Source: JALZKA01 sp963725035 (GTDB lineage: Bacteria; Actinomycetota; Thermoleophilia; Solirubrobacterales; 70-9). From it: a DNA stretch of 64,000 nt. Of the stretch, positions 18,264 to 27,568 are shown piece after piece. The stretch spans positions 605,473 to 669,472 of the forward strand of contig CAVRWX010000018.1 of assembly GCA_963725035.1 (NCBI GenBank), in the 5' to 3' direction. Position 1 is the first letter of the stretch; every line of letters begins with the position of its first letter. The translations under genes were made by a program, and so were the position numbers. The notes under the pieces are model-generated. The model did not search any database and was not told the DNA's origin. It saw only the letters and a list, made by a program, of their open reading frames with translations.

Positions 18264-20564
18264 TCAGGGGCGGGCTTCGATCCAGTCCCAGGTTTGGCCG
18301 CATAGCTTCGCGGCGTCGGCGGTAGGCACGGTTGTGAGCTCCGCTTCCGTTTCGGGCCCGGGGCCGATCGCGAGGTCGCCGTTCTCTGTTGCCCCGCCGC
18401 TCCCGGGCGCGAGATCGCTCCCTCCCTCCTCAGCCGAGATCTCGTGTTCGCCGGCGGATAGATCTACCGATCCGAGCTCCGTATAGAGGTCCTCGTTGTT
18501 GAGGAAGTGGCGGACCGTCTCGACCTCCTCCCCGTCGATGACCAGCGTGGCCTCGCCTCGAACGGAACCCCGGAGCCAAACGGTGTAGGTGCCGCCTTCG
18601 ACATCCACCTCGCCGCTCGTCCCGTCGAGGAAGACCGGCTCCCCGGACGAGGCGGCGAGGAGCGTCCCGCCGGGGAAATCCTTCGCCAGCGCACGGACGT
18701 CTGCACAGTCGGGCGCCGCCACGGGTGACCGCCCCTGGCCGAGCGCAAGGCGCTCGGCGGCCGGCGTCACGCCCGAGTCCCGCACCCACACCTCGTAGAA
18801 CTCGCCCGTCCGCTTGAGCTTGAAATCGCCCGGCGGGCGGCTCTGTTCGGGTGATCGCCGCAGAACGAGCGCCTCGTACGGCTCGAACGCGTCGGCCCGG
18901 AAATCGTCGGTGTCGGCCCACATGCCCTTGGCGAGCGTCGAGCCATCGGCCAGCGGCACGGTGCGACGCCGAAGCTCCGAAGCGCCCTCGGCCTCCGCCT
19001 CCCGCAGGAAATGCCGGACGCCATAGGGCTGGTACTCGGTCATCAGCACCGGGCCCTCGCCGTCAAGCATCTCGCCGATCTCCTCGAGCTCTGCGAGCTG
19101 GTCCCGCGGCGCCAGGTTCGCCTCGTTATAGGCGAACGCGTTCGACCACACGACGCCGAATCCGAGCAGCGCTGCGACCCCGGCGCCCAGGATGAAGCGC
19201 CGTTCACTCCAGGCCCAGACGCAGGCCAGAAAGGCCGCGAAGAGCAGAACCGGGGAAGCGATCGCGAATGCCTTTCCGTCGACCCATGGCGAGCCCACCA
19301 GCGCGATCGCCAGCGCCGCTGCGGGCACGCCCACGAGGTAGGCCACGAGGTCCCAGCGCCGTCCGCGGGCCGCGACGAACCACCCCGCGACAGCGGCAGC
19401 GCCCGCGAAGACACAGAGCGCGATCGTCACCGACATCGCGTCCGCGTCGACCCGGAAGTCGCCCGAGGGCCAGATCCCGAGCGTCTGCAGCGCCGAGAGC
19501 GGCTCGATCAGGTTGCCGCGGGCGCTCGGGTCGTCGAGCGGCGACGAGGTGGGCGGAAGGAGCGCGCCGCCCAGTAGGACCGGCGCGATCATTGCGGCGA
19601 CGAGGGCCAAAAGGATCCCGGCCCGGGCCGCGGCAGAGCGGACTGACGTCGTGACGATCGCGAACACGAGCGCGCCGAGCAGGAGAGGCCCGACCCAGAC
19701 CGCCCCCGCGAGGCTCAGGCAACCGACGAGCGCAGCGACCGCAAGCGCCAGCGGCAGGAGAAGCCGGAAACCGGCGGCCTGGGCTCTGTCCCCATCTGGC
19801 CGGGCGGCTCGGAAGGCCAGGCACGCGACCAGCGCGATGAGGGCCGCGGCGGCCAGCTCCTTGACTCCGCCCCACAGGTAGTAGCCGTAGAGAAGCGCCG
19901 GCTGGGCGGCCGCGAAGACGACGAGCGCCCGCGCTCGAGGGCTCGTGATGAGGCGGCCGCCGAGGTCCCAGAGTGCGAGCGCGAGCAGGACGGCGAGAAG
20001 CGCCATGTAGGGCTGGATAACCCAGGCGGCGTCAATTCCGGTCACCGCGCGGCCCACCCCCAGCGGGATGAACGCGCCCACCGGGTAGCCGTCGGCGAGG
20101 TTGAAGAAGAGCGTCGTTTCGTACGAGGACGGCGCGAGCCCGTCGATGTCGCGCCCCGCCTCCATCACGCGGTCGGTCAGCGCTAGCCACGTGGCGGTGT
20201 CGTCGAGGCGGATGTAGCCCGCGAAGGTGGCGCTGCCCGAGAGGACGATGGGCGCGGCGTAGACCGCGAAGACGGCGACGAGCCCCGCGGCGAGCCAGGG
20301 CGAGGGCCAGCCCCCGCGCCACGGAGGCGCGAGAATGAACCCCGCCAGCGCCATGCCGACGACGAGCGGGGTCGTCATAGCGGCGAGCCCGCCAACGGCT
20401 GTCGTAAAGCCCCCGGCCACCACGACGACGCAGAAGCCAATCGGCGCCAAAAGCGCGCGCGGGATCTCGCCGGGCATGAGCCGCGCGACGAGCGAGCCGC
20501 ACCCGAGCCAGATGAGGATCTGGATCGCCGGGAATGCGACCCAGGCGACCAGGAGCTCAGGCAT
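18264..20564 (-). CDS. Large polytopic membrane protein with extracytoplasmic C-terminal domain
   Basis: A 766-residue protein. Residues 1 to about 480 contain at least ten hydrophobic helices, and the remaining third is soluble and beta-rich. This architecture resembles GT-C-fold glycosyltransferases or the actinobacterial cell-wall polymerase-like membrane proteins, with a TM bundle and an outward C-terminal domain that looks carbohydrate-binding-like (TYTVWLRGSVRGEATLVIDG). The first periplasmic loop has LDDTATWLALTDRVME, an acidic segment where GT-C enzymes carry catalytic acids. No family is recognised with certainty. It is the last gene of coaE-SLT-this gene, overlapping by 3-4 bp. A 14-nt REP-like unit lies within its coding sequence at 19780-19793. 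Confidence 0.8.
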   Translation of the reverse strand: MPELLVAWVAFPAIQILIWLGCGSLVARLMPGEIPRALLAPIGFCVVVVAGGFTTAVGGLAAMTTPLVVGMALAGFILAPPWRGGWPSPWLAAGLVAVFAVYAAPIVLSGSATFAGYIRLDDTATWLALTDRVMEAGRDIDGLAPSSYETTLFFNLADGYPVGAFIPLGVGRAVTGIDAAWVIQPYMALLAVLLALALWDLGGRLITSPRARALVVFAAAQPALLYGYYLWGGVKELAAAALIALVACLAFRAARPDGDRAQAAGFRLLLPLALAVAALVGCLSLAGAVWVGPLLLGALVFAIVTTSVRSAAARAGILLALVAAMIAPVLLGGALLPPTSSPLDDPSARGNLIEPLSALQTLGIWPSGDFRVDADAMSVTIALCVFAGAAAVAGWFVAARGRRWDLVAYLVGVPAAALAIALVGSPWVDGKAFAIASPVLLFAAFLACVWAWSERRFILGAGVAALLGFGVVWSNAFAYNEANLAPRDQLAELEEIGEMLDGEGPVLMTEYQPYGVRHFLREAEAEGASELRRRTVPLADGSTLAKGMWADTDDFRADAFEPYEALVLRRSPEQSRPPGDFKLKRTGEFYEVWVRDSGVTPAAERLALGQGRSPVAAPDCADVRALAKDFPGGTLLAASSGEPVFLDGTSGEVDVEGGTYTVWLRGSVRGEATLVIDGEEVETVRHFLNNEDLYTELGSVDLSAGEHEISAEEGGSDLAPGSGGATENGDLAIGPGPETEAELTTVPTADAAKLCGQTWDWIEARP

Positions 20565-21145
20565 CAGTCGAGCCCGAGTTCCTCCGCGTAGATCTCCTGA
20601 TAGCGCGTGCGGAACTCGAGCACGGACTCGACGTAGGCACGTGTTTCCGGAAAGGTGATGTCATCCACGTCGAGCGCCGCGCCTCCCCATGCCGCCGCGT
20701 TTTCCGGGCCACCGTTGTAAGCGGCAAGGGCAGCGATCTCGTTGCCCCCGAACCGGTCGAGAAGGTGGTTGAGGAAGAAGGTGCCGTAGCGAATATTGAG
20801 ATCGGGATCAGCGAGGTCCTCGAAGACGAACGTCTCTCCACCCGAGAGGGTCTCGATCGTTTCGGCCGTGTCCGGCGTGATCTGCATGAGGCCTCGCGCG
20901 CCCGCCGACGACGTCTGGTCGATGAAGCCGGACTCCTGCTTGATGACGGCGGCGATCAGGGCCGCATCGATGTCGTGGCGTTCAGCCTGTTGGCGAATGA
21001 TGTCTTCGTGGCGAAGCGGGAGCCTCACCTCGCGCCGCACCTTCTCGCCGAAGTCCGTCGCCAGGAGGACCACGACGATCGCACCGACCACGGCGGCGGC
21101 GATCAGCCCGAAGCGAACAAGCCTCCCTCGGCGCGTGGCGGTCAT
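20564..21145 (-). CDS. Lytic transglycosylase (SLT domain), membrane-anchored
   Basis: Peptidoglycan lytic transglycosylase of about 193 residues. An N-terminal anchor (LIAAAVVGAIVVVLLATDF) is followed by an SLT domain: the catalytic glutamate is in AAVIKQESGF, then SSAGARGLMQITPDTA, LNIRYGTFFL, ALAAYNGGPENA and ETRAYVESVL, the canonical order for family 1 SLT domains. I chose the ATG at 21145, which overlaps the coaE stop (ATGA), rather than the longer frame. The stop overlaps the next gene's start. It resembles E. coli Slt70's C-terminal domain. Confidence 0.93.
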   Translation of the reverse strand: MTATRRGRLVRFGLIAAAVVGAIVVVLLATDFGEKVRREVRLPLRHEDIIRQQAERHDIDAALIAAVIKQESGFIDQTSSAGARGLMQITPDTAETIETLSGGETFVFEDLADPDLNIRYGTFFLNHLLDRFGGNEIAALAAYNGGPENAAAWGGAALDVDDITFPETRAYVESVLEFRTRYQEIYAEELGLD

Positions 21146-21741
21146 TGCTCCGCCCCCGCGACGAGCTCGGGCCACAACTCACCGAGCTTCTCCTGCAGAT
21201 CTGCGAGCGAGCCGTCGTTCTCCACCACCCAGGTTGCCCGCTCGGCCTTCTCCGCCTCGGTGAGCTGGCGGCCGGAGCGCCCCTCGACGCCGGCATCGCC
21301 GCGCGCCTCCAGCCACGCGTCGCGGCGATCGCCGGCTACGACCACAAGGACGCCGTCGAACCCAGCCTCCATGCCGGCTTCGAAGAGCAGGGGCACTTCG
21401 ACCACGGCCAGCTCAACATCCGAGCCGAGCCCCTGGCGCCACTCCCAGACCTTCTCGCCCACCTTGGGGTGCGTGATGGACTCGAGCCACTTCAGCTCGC
21501 CGGGGTCGTTGAAAACGATCTCGCCCACGGCCTTGCGGTCGACCGTCCCGTCGCTCTCGACCCCAGGTCCCCAGCGTTCGACAAGCTTCGCCACCACCTC
21601 GGGGTCCGCGAGCGCCTCGTGCGCCACCTCGTCGGTCGAAAGCGTCGCCGCGCCCAGGCGCTCCAGTGCCCGAAGCACCTCGGACTTACCCGAGCCGATC
21701 GCTCCGGTCAGGCCGATGAACGGTGGCCGGGGCGCCCCCAA
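21142..21741 (-). CDS. coaE: Dephospho-CoA kinase
   Basis: Last step of coenzyme A synthesis, phosphorylating the 3'-OH of dephospho-CoA; it complements the pantothenate genes elsewhere in the window. P-loop GLTGAIGSGKSEV is at about residues 10-22, followed by STDEVAHEAL (substrate-binding Asp) and the lid-associated RATWVVENDG. 199 residues is normal. The start appears to be TTG at 21741, with no ATG or GTG between it and the P-loop strand. It lies 10 bp downstream of rpsA. Confidence 0.94.
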   Translation of the reverse strand: MGAPRPPFIGLTGAIGSGKSEVLRALERLGAATLSTDEVAHEALADPEVVAKLVERWGPGVESDGTVDRKAVGEIVFNDPGELKWLESITHPKVGEKVWEWRQGLGSDVELAVVEVPLLFEAGMEAGFDGVLVVVAGDRRDAWLEARGDAGVEGRSGRQLTEAEKAERATWVVENDGSLADLQEKLGELWPELVAGAEQ

Positions 21742-21751
21742 GGCGCCGAAC

Positions 21752-23173
21752 CTAGCCTTCTTCTGATTCGGCGGGAGGCGCCTCTTCGGGCGCGGGCTCG
21801 ACCGGTGCCTCCGCGAAAACGTCCTCGGAGAGCCCCAGGTCGGGAACTTCGTCGGCGGGCGCCTCTGTGGCGGCCTCGGTCACGGCCTCGGCCTCCGTTG
21901 GAGCCTCGGTCGCCTCGGGGCTTTCCACGGGGGCACCGTCCGGAGCGCCGTCTGCGGCCTCGGCGGCTGCCGCGTCGTCGCTGGCCGCTTGGACCTGCTG
22001 CTTCAGCTCGTCTGGGATGAGATCGGTGAATGCGTTGTTCTTCGTCTCGGCGCGCTTGATCGAGAGCGAGATGCGGCGGCGCTCCTCGTCGATCTCGAGG
22101 ATGCGGACCCACTTCTCCTCGCCGGGAGTGACGACCTCGCCTGGAGTCTCCACATGGTGCTCGGCGAGCTCGGAGATGTGGACGAGGCCTTCGACGCCGG
22201 GCACGATCTCGATGAAGGCGCCGAACGCGACGACCTTCGTGACCTTGCCCTCGAGGACGTCGCCCTGGCGGTACTCGTTGAGCACCTTCTGCCACGGGTC
22301 CTCCTGGGTCTGCTTGAGGCCCAGCGAGATCCGCTGGCGGTCGCGGTCGATGTCGAGCACCTTGACGCGTACGTCCTGGCCGATCTCGAGCACCTCGCCC
22401 GGATGGTTGACGTGGCTCCAGGAAAGCTCGGAGATGTGGATGAGGCCGTCGATCCCCTCGAGGTCCACGAACGCCCCGAAGTCGACGATGTTGGAGATCT
22501 TGCCTTCGACGATCTGGCCGGGCTGGAGGCGCTCGAGGATCTGCTCCCGGACCTCCTTGCGCTCCTCCTCGAGGACGGCGCGGCGCGAGAGCACGACGTT
22601 GTTGCGGGACCGGTTGAGCTCAATCACCTTGCATTCGAGGGTCTGGTCGCGGAACTCCTCGAGGTTGTGCACGCGACGGATGTCGACCAGCGACGCGGGC
22701 AGGAAGCCCCGGACGCCGAGGTCGAGGATGAGGCCGCCCTTGACGACCTCGATCACGGAGCCCTCGACGGGCTCGCCGGTCTCGGCCGCGGCTTCGATCT
22801 TGCGCCAGGCCTTCTCGAAGCGGGCCCGCTTCTTGGAGAGGATCAGGCGCCCCTCCTGGTCCTCCTTCGTGAGAACGAGAGCGTCGACGATCTCGCCAAG
22901 GTCAACCTCGTCGGCAGGATCCACCGAGCGGCGGATCGACAGCTCGTGGGAGGGGATGACGCCTTCGGACTTGTAGCCGATGTCGACCAGGACCTCGTCC
23001 TTGTCGATCCGGACGACCTCGCCGTTGACGACATCGCCCTCCTCGAACGGCTTGATCGTCGCCGCGTAATTGGGCACGAGCTTGCCGTCCACCTCGATCA
23101 TGAGGTCGGAGGAGCCGTTTGAGGCGGCAGGCGCCTCTACGGCAGGGTCGATCACGGTCTCAGGCGTGGACAC
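21752..23173 (-). CDS. rpsA: 30S ribosomal protein S1
   Basis: RNA-binding protein with four S1 (OB-fold) domains in 473 residues, the architecture common in Gram-positive bacteria (E. coli has six). The repeats are recognisable by VVNGEVVRIDKDEVLVDIGYK, VKGGLILDLGVRGFLP, VDFGAFVDLEGIDGLIHISE and VAFGAFIEIVPGVEGLVHISE. A long acidic Ala/Glu-rich tail follows from about residue 390. The start is GTG. It precedes coaE on the same strand, a pairing common in Actinobacteria. Confidence 0.96.
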   Translation of the reverse strand: MSTPETVIDPAVEAPAASNGSSDLMIEVDGKLVPNYAATIKPFEEGDVVNGEVVRIDKDEVLVDIGYKSEGVIPSHELSIRRSVDPADEVDLGEIVDALVLTKEDQEGRLILSKKRARFEKAWRKIEAAAETGEPVEGSVIEVVKGGLILDLGVRGFLPASLVDIRRVHNLEEFRDQTLECKVIELNRSRNNVVLSRRAVLEEERKEVREQILERLQPGQIVEGKISNIVDFGAFVDLEGIDGLIHISELSWSHVNHPGEVLEIGQDVRVKVLDIDRDRQRISLGLKQTQEDPWQKVLNEYRQGDVLEGKVTKVVAFGAFIEIVPGVEGLVHISELAEHHVETPGEVVTPGEEKWVRILEIDEERRRISLSIKRAETKNNAFTDLIPDELKQQVQAASDDAAAAEAADGAPDGAPVESPEATEAPTEAEAVTEAATEAPADEVPDLGLSEDVFAEAPVEPAPEEAPPAESEEG

Positions 23174-23255
23174 GGCTTCGGAGCTTAGCTAGGTGCGATG
23201 CTGCCCGATCCAGCAGGTGCGGGCGTCGAGCGCCGTCTGGCGGTACCCTCGGGCC

Positions 23256-24392
23256 GTGCCCACCCGCTCGACCAAGCGCGGCGCGGACCGGACCTCCCTT
23301 TCCGGCAATTACGACGTCATCGTGTGTGGCGCGAGCTTCGCCGGGCTGACGGTCGCCCGCCAGCTCACCGGCTCCGGTGCCCGCGTCCTGCTCCTTGACC
23401 GCTACGACATCGGCGAGCGCCAGACCTCCGCCTGCGGCATTCCGACTGCCTGGCTCAAGGCGATGGGCCTCATGGACTCGTTCCGCCAGGAGTTCGGCTC
23501 GCTCGTGGTCCACACCCCGCATGGGACCTCGCGATTCGACCTCCCGTGGACCTTTTCGACCTTCGACTACCGAACGCTGTGCCAGATCCTCTTCGAGGGC
23601 TGCGACGCCGAGTTCGAGACGGCGAAGGTGGAGGGCCGCGGTGAGAGTTCCGAGATCGTGCGTACCGACCGGGGCGAGGTTTCGGCGCCGCTCGTGGTTG
23701 ATGCGCTCGGGTGGCGTCGCGTCCTCGCCTCCGCCGGCTATCAGCCGCCCGAGGCGCCGCTCTCGCGCGGGCTCGAGGTTCACCCGCCCGGGCCCGGCGA
23801 CGATCTCGAGATCTGGATCGACCGCCGCTACGTGCCTGCCGGCTACGGCTGGTCCTTCCCCGCAGGCGAGGAGACCCGGGTCGGCGTCGGCTCGTTCGAC
23901 CCGCGCTTCCACGTGAAGGACACGACGGTCCTCCTTGCCGACGACCTGGAGCGCGACGCGGTGCGCTACCAGGGCAACTGGATCCCCCACAAGCTCCGGC
24001 GCGGCGCCGAGGACCGGGTCTTCTTCTGCGGCGACTCGGCCGGCCACTGCCTGCCGCTCACGGCGGAGGGCATCCGCACCGCCTTCTACTTCGCGATCGC
24101 GCTGGGCGAGGAGCTCAGAAGCGTGGTCGAGGGCCGAAAGACGCGCGACGACGCCCTTCGCGACTACGCCAGCTTCAACGACTCCCACGAGTGGAAGTTC
24201 AACTGGATGCTCCGCGCGCAGCGCACCGTGCCTCGCTTCCCAGCCCGCGCTCAGCGCGGGCTCGTCGCGGCCGCGGGACGCAAGCGCTTCGTCGACTGGT
24301 CGTTCGCTCACTACCTCGAGATCGCCCACCCACGGTTCGCGGAAGCGCACGTCCGCCTGGGCGAAGGCGACCGCGTCTCAGTCGCGGCATGA
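23256..24392 (+). CDS. FAD-dependent oxidoreductase, geranylgeranyl-reductase-like
   Basis: A 378-residue flavoprotein of the PHBH-like superfamily. The N-terminal FAD-binding motif is VIVCGASFAGLTVARQL (GxGxxG variant) ending in the acidic strand VLLLDR. The second FAD motif is VFFCGDSAGHCLPLTAEGI, diagnostic of the geranylgeranyl reductase / lycopene-cyclase group. Likely role: reduction or oxygenation of an isoprenoid, lipid or secondary metabolite; the substrate is not identifiable. I prefer the GTG at 23256 because the sequence before it is not family-like. It is divergent from rpsA and monocistronic. Confidence 0.85.
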   Translation: MPTRSTKRGADRTSLSGNYDVIVCGASFAGLTVARQLTGSGARVLLLDRYDIGERQTSACGIPTAWLKAMGLMDSFRQEFGSLVVHTPHGTSRFDLPWTFSTFDYRTLCQILFEGCDAEFETAKVEGRGESSEIVRTDRGEVSAPLVVDALGWRRVLASAGYQPPEAPLSRGLEVHPPGPGDDLEIWIDRRYVPAGYGWSFPAGEETRVGVGSFDPRFHVKDTTVLLADDLERDAVRYQGNWIPHKLRRGAEDRVFFCGDSAGHCLPLTAEGIRTAFYFAIALGEELRSVVEGRKTRDDALRDYASFNDSHEWKFNWMLRAQRTVPRFPARAQRGLVAAAGRKRFVDWSFAHYLEIAHPRFAEAHVRLGEGDRVSVAA

Positions 24393-24400
24393 GGCCCGAA

Positions 24401-24432
24401 GGGACAGGACTCACGCGTGGGGTCTGACCCCT
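24401..24432. repeat. GGGGTCTGACCCC-type palindrome (REP-like)
   Basis: Contains TGGGGTCTGACCCC and an adjacent partial GGGACAGGACTC, separated by ACGCG. These are inverted or variant forms of the units at 8308-8364. It lies between the convergent flavoprotein and YdcZ-type permease genes, abutting the latter's stop codon. Confidence 0.6.
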
Positions 24433-24877
24433 AACGGACGATCAGGAACGTTCCGGCGAGGAGTAACGCGACGCCGAGGACCCTGTCGAGCGTGATCGGC
24501 GTCTCCTCCAGGCCGAGGAAGCCGATCTTGTCGAGGAAGATCGAGAACGTCAGCTGGCCGGTGATGGTTGCGGCTGCGACGCCGCCCGCGCCGATCGAGC
24601 TGACCGTGACGAGCGCCGTGAACACGTAGGCCGCGCCGAGGACGCCGCCGAGCAGGAGGTACCAGGGCACGCCGGTCGCCTCCCCCACCCCGCTCGTCTG
24701 TCCCGCCAGGGCGACGATGATCGCCAGGAGGAGCGTCCCGATGATGAACGAGACGAGAGCGGCCGCGATGTTCCCGGTCACCTTGCCGAGACCGGAGTTC
24801 ACCGCCGGCTGCATTGCGACCAGCCCGCCCGTGAGCGCCATCAGGGTTACAGCGATTCCGCGATCCATCCGCATCAT
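24431..24877 (-). CDS. DMT-superfamily permease, YdcZ/DUF606 family
   Basis: A 148-residue inner-membrane protein with five hydrophobic helices, including VTLMALTGGLVAMQPAVNSGL and ALVSFIIGTLLLAIIVALAG. The conserved QPAVNSGLG segment of the first helix and the GGVAAATITGQL motif of the fourth are typical of YdcZ/DUF606 proteins, which are half-size members of the drug/metabolite transporter superfamily. They usually function as homo- or heterodimers, but the partner is not encoded next to this gene. It lies 22 bp downstream of polA on the same strand. Confidence 0.9.
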   Translation of the reverse strand: MMRMDRGIAVTLMALTGGLVAMQPAVNSGLGKVTGNIAAALVSFIIGTLLLAIIVALAGQTSGVGEATGVPWYLLLGGVLGAAYVFTALVTVSSIGAGGVAAATITGQLTFSIFLDKIGFLGLEETPITLDRVLGVALLLAGTFLIVR

Positions 24878-24899
24878 CCTATGAAGCCTCGAGCTGCGT

Positions 24900-27521
24900 C
24901 TACTTGACGCTCAGCCAGTCCGGGCCTGAGCCGGCGTTCACCTCGAGCGGCGGGTCGAGCTCGAAGGCGTCGCGCATCTCGCGCACCGCGATCTCCTCGG
25001 CGCGCTCCATCTCCGCCTCCGGCCCCTCGAAGAGGAGCTCGTCGTGGATCTGGAGGATGAGGCGCGTCTCGAGGCCGGATTCCGAGAGCGCGCGATGGCA
25101 CCGCACCATCGCGAGCTTGATGATGTCCGCGGCGGTCCCCTGGATCACGGTGTTGACCGCGAGCCGCTCGCCCAGGCCGCGGCGCTGGCGCTGGCTCGAG
25201 CGCAGCTCGGGGATGCGCCTGCGGCGGCCAAGGAGGGTCGTTACGAACCCTTCGTCGGTCGCCTTGGCGATCGTCTCGTCAATGAACGTCCGCACTGCCG
25301 GGAAGCGCTCGAAGTAGCGCTCGATGTACTCGCCGGCCTCCATGCGGGAGATGCCGAGGCGGTCCGCCAGGCCGTAGTCGGTCAGGCCGTAGGCGATGCC
25401 GTAGTTGACCATCTTCGCCTTCGAGCGTTCGGCCGGCGTGATGGCGTCGGGGTCCGCGCCGATGATGCCCGCTGCGGTCGCCGAGTGGACATCCTCGCCC
25501 GTGGCGAAGATCTCGCGCAGGACGTCCTCGCCGGCGACGTGTGCGAGAACGCGCAACTCGACCTGGTTGTAGTCGCACGAGAGCAGGAGATTCCCCTCAT
25601 CGGCGACGAAGCAGCCCCGCACCGGGCGGCCGACCTCGGAGCGGATCGGGATGTTCTGGAGGTTCGGATTGGTCGAAGACAGGCGCCCCGTGGCCGCCGT
25701 CACCTGGTTGAAGGTCGTGTGGATGCGGCCCGTCTCGGGGTCGATCAGGCCGGGCAGCGAGTCGAGGTAGGTGTTCTTGAGCTTCGTGAGCTCCCGCCAC
25801 TGCTCTACGGCCGGGACGATCGGGTTCTCGTCGCGGATCTGCGAGAGCACGCGGGCGTCGGTCGAGTAGCCGGTCTTGCCGCGGCGCTTGCGGGTCAGTC
25901 CAAGCTCGACGAAGAGCACCTCGCCCAGTTGCGAAGGCGAGCCGATCGTGAACTCCCGGCCGGCCGCCTCGTAGATCTCGGCCTCGAGCTCGTCGATCCT
26001 GGCCTCCATCCCCTCGCCGATTGCGGCCAGTCGCTCGGTGTCCAGCTTGAGTCCTTCGCGCTCCATCGCAACCAGCACCTCGACCAGCGGCAGCTCGACC
26101 TCGCGCATGATCCGCTCGAGCCCGAACTCGGCGAGCTGCGCGCGCTGGCGCTCTGCGAGCTCCCAGGCGAGGCGGGCCTCGACCGCCGGGTCGGCTGATT
26201 CCTCGGGTTCCTCCCCGAGGGAAAGCTGAGCGTCTTCGGACGCGGGCTCGGGCCCGTCGCCAGCGCGGACGGCGATGCCCGCGTCGGCGGCCAGCTCCTG
26301 GATGACGTAGGTGCGGCGCGCGGGATCGACGAGGTAGGCGCCGATCATCGTGTCGTGGTCGATCTCGAGTCCCGGTGCCTTCGCGAGGAGACCGTGGCGG
26401 CCGCCGCCCAGGTCCTTCAAGTCGTGTGCGACCAGCGGGCGGCCCGCGAGGTCCTCGGCCAGGGCAGCGAGATCTGCGGCGTCGCCTGTCACGACCTTGG
26501 TTCCGTCGGTGGCCGCGAACCGACCGGCCTGAATCGCAAGGCCGGTAGGGCCCTTCGGGATCTCGGCCGGCGAGCCCTCGGACGCCTCGAGCTCGATCGT
26601 CTCGTCGACGGCGCGGTCCGGCACCGGACCCTTGTACTCCTCCTCCAGGCGCTGGATCACGGCGCGCAACTCGAACTCGGCAGCGAAGTCGCGCAGCCTC
26701 GAGAGGTCGGGCGGGGTGTCGGGTCGCTCGAGGAGGTCCTCGGGCACCCCCACGTCGAGCTTCATCGTCGCGAGCTGTTTCGAGATGCGCGCGTCCTCGG
26801 CGTGGTTGGTCAGGTTCTCCTTGCGCTTGGCGCCCGAGATCTCGTCGACGGAGTCGAGCACGGCCTCGAGCGAGCCGAACTGCTGAAGGAGCTGCGCGGC
26901 GGTCTTGTCGCCGATGCCCGGGACGCCGGGGATGTTGTCGGATGTGTCGCCCTTGAGGCCGATCAGGTCCGGGACCAGCTCGGGCGGAACGCCGTAGCGC
27001 TCGACGACGCCCTCGGAGTCATAGACCTTCGTGTCCGTCACGCCCCGCGAGGTCGTCATCACGCGCGTGCCGTCGCCGACCAGTTGGTAGACGTCGCGGT
27101 CGCCCGAGACGATCATCACGGGTCTCCCCCGCTCCTTCGCCTGGGTTGCAAGCGTCGCGATCACGTCGTCGGCCTCGAATCCCTCGACGTGGACGTTGGC
27201 GAAGCCGAACGCCTCGGCGAGGGGCTCCAGGTGAGGCCACTGCTCGCGCAGGAGGTCCGGGCGCGACTTGCGCCCCGCCTTGTACTCGGGATACTCCTTC
27301 TCGCGCCCCGACATTCCCTTGTCCCAGGCGACGATCACCGAGCCCGGCGCGTAATCGACCAAGAGCTTCGCCATCATCGAGGCGAAGCCGTAGATCGCGT
27401 TGGTCGGCCTGCCGTCAGCGGTCGCGATCGACTCGGGGAGCGCGAAGAACGCCCGGTAGGCAAGCGAGTTGCCGTCGATCAGGAATAGCTCGCCATCGAC
27501 TGGCTTGGGTGGATCCGGCAC
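24900..27521 (-). CDS. polA: DNA polymerase I
   Basis: An 873-residue family A polymerase. The N-terminal 5'-3' exonuclease domain is intact (LIDGNSLAYRAFFA, VSGDRDVYQLV, GLKGDTSDNIPGVPGIGDKTA). The middle region shows no DxE exonuclease motif: the strand reads GLAIQAGRFAAT and later acidic residues are degenerate, so proofreading is probably absent, as in Bacillus and many Actinobacteria. Polymerase motifs A (SCDYNQVELRVLAH), B (RSKAKMVNYGIAYG) and C (LQIHDELLFE) are complete. The start is GTG at 27521. It is divergent from the short-chain dehydrogenase gene with a 47 bp spacer. Confidence 0.98.
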   Translation of the reverse strand: MPDPPKPVDGELFLIDGNSLAYRAFFALPESIATADGRPTNAIYGFASMMAKLLVDYAPGSVIVAWDKGMSGREKEYPEYKAGRKSRPDLLREQWPHLEPLAEAFGFANVHVEGFEADDVIATLATQAKERGRPVMIVSGDRDVYQLVGDGTRVMTTSRGVTDTKVYDSEGVVERYGVPPELVPDLIGLKGDTSDNIPGVPGIGDKTAAQLLQQFGSLEAVLDSVDEISGAKRKENLTNHAEDARISKQLATMKLDVGVPEDLLERPDTPPDLSRLRDFAAEFELRAVIQRLEEEYKGPVPDRAVDETIELEASEGSPAEIPKGPTGLAIQAGRFAATDGTKVVTGDAADLAALAEDLAGRPLVAHDLKDLGGGRHGLLAKAPGLEIDHDTMIGAYLVDPARRTYVIQELAADAGIAVRAGDGPEPASEDAQLSLGEEPEESADPAVEARLAWELAERQRAQLAEFGLERIMREVELPLVEVLVAMEREGLKLDTERLAAIGEGMEARIDELEAEIYEAAGREFTIGSPSQLGEVLFVELGLTRKRRGKTGYSTDARVLSQIRDENPIVPAVEQWRELTKLKNTYLDSLPGLIDPETGRIHTTFNQVTAATGRLSSTNPNLQNIPIRSEVGRPVRGCFVADEGNLLLSCDYNQVELRVLAHVAGEDVLREIFATGEDVHSATAAGIIGADPDAITPAERSKAKMVNYGIAYGLTDYGLADRLGISRMEAGEYIERYFERFPAVRTFIDETIAKATDEGFVTTLLGRRRRIPELRSSQRQRRGLGERLAVNTVIQGTAADIIKLAMVRCHRALSESGLETRLILQIHDELLFEGPEAEMERAEEIAVREMRDAFELDPPLEVNAGSGPDWLSVK

Positions 27522-27568
27522 AGTCTCGATCTTATGAGCCGCTCCCGGGCGGCTGACACACTCGCTTC

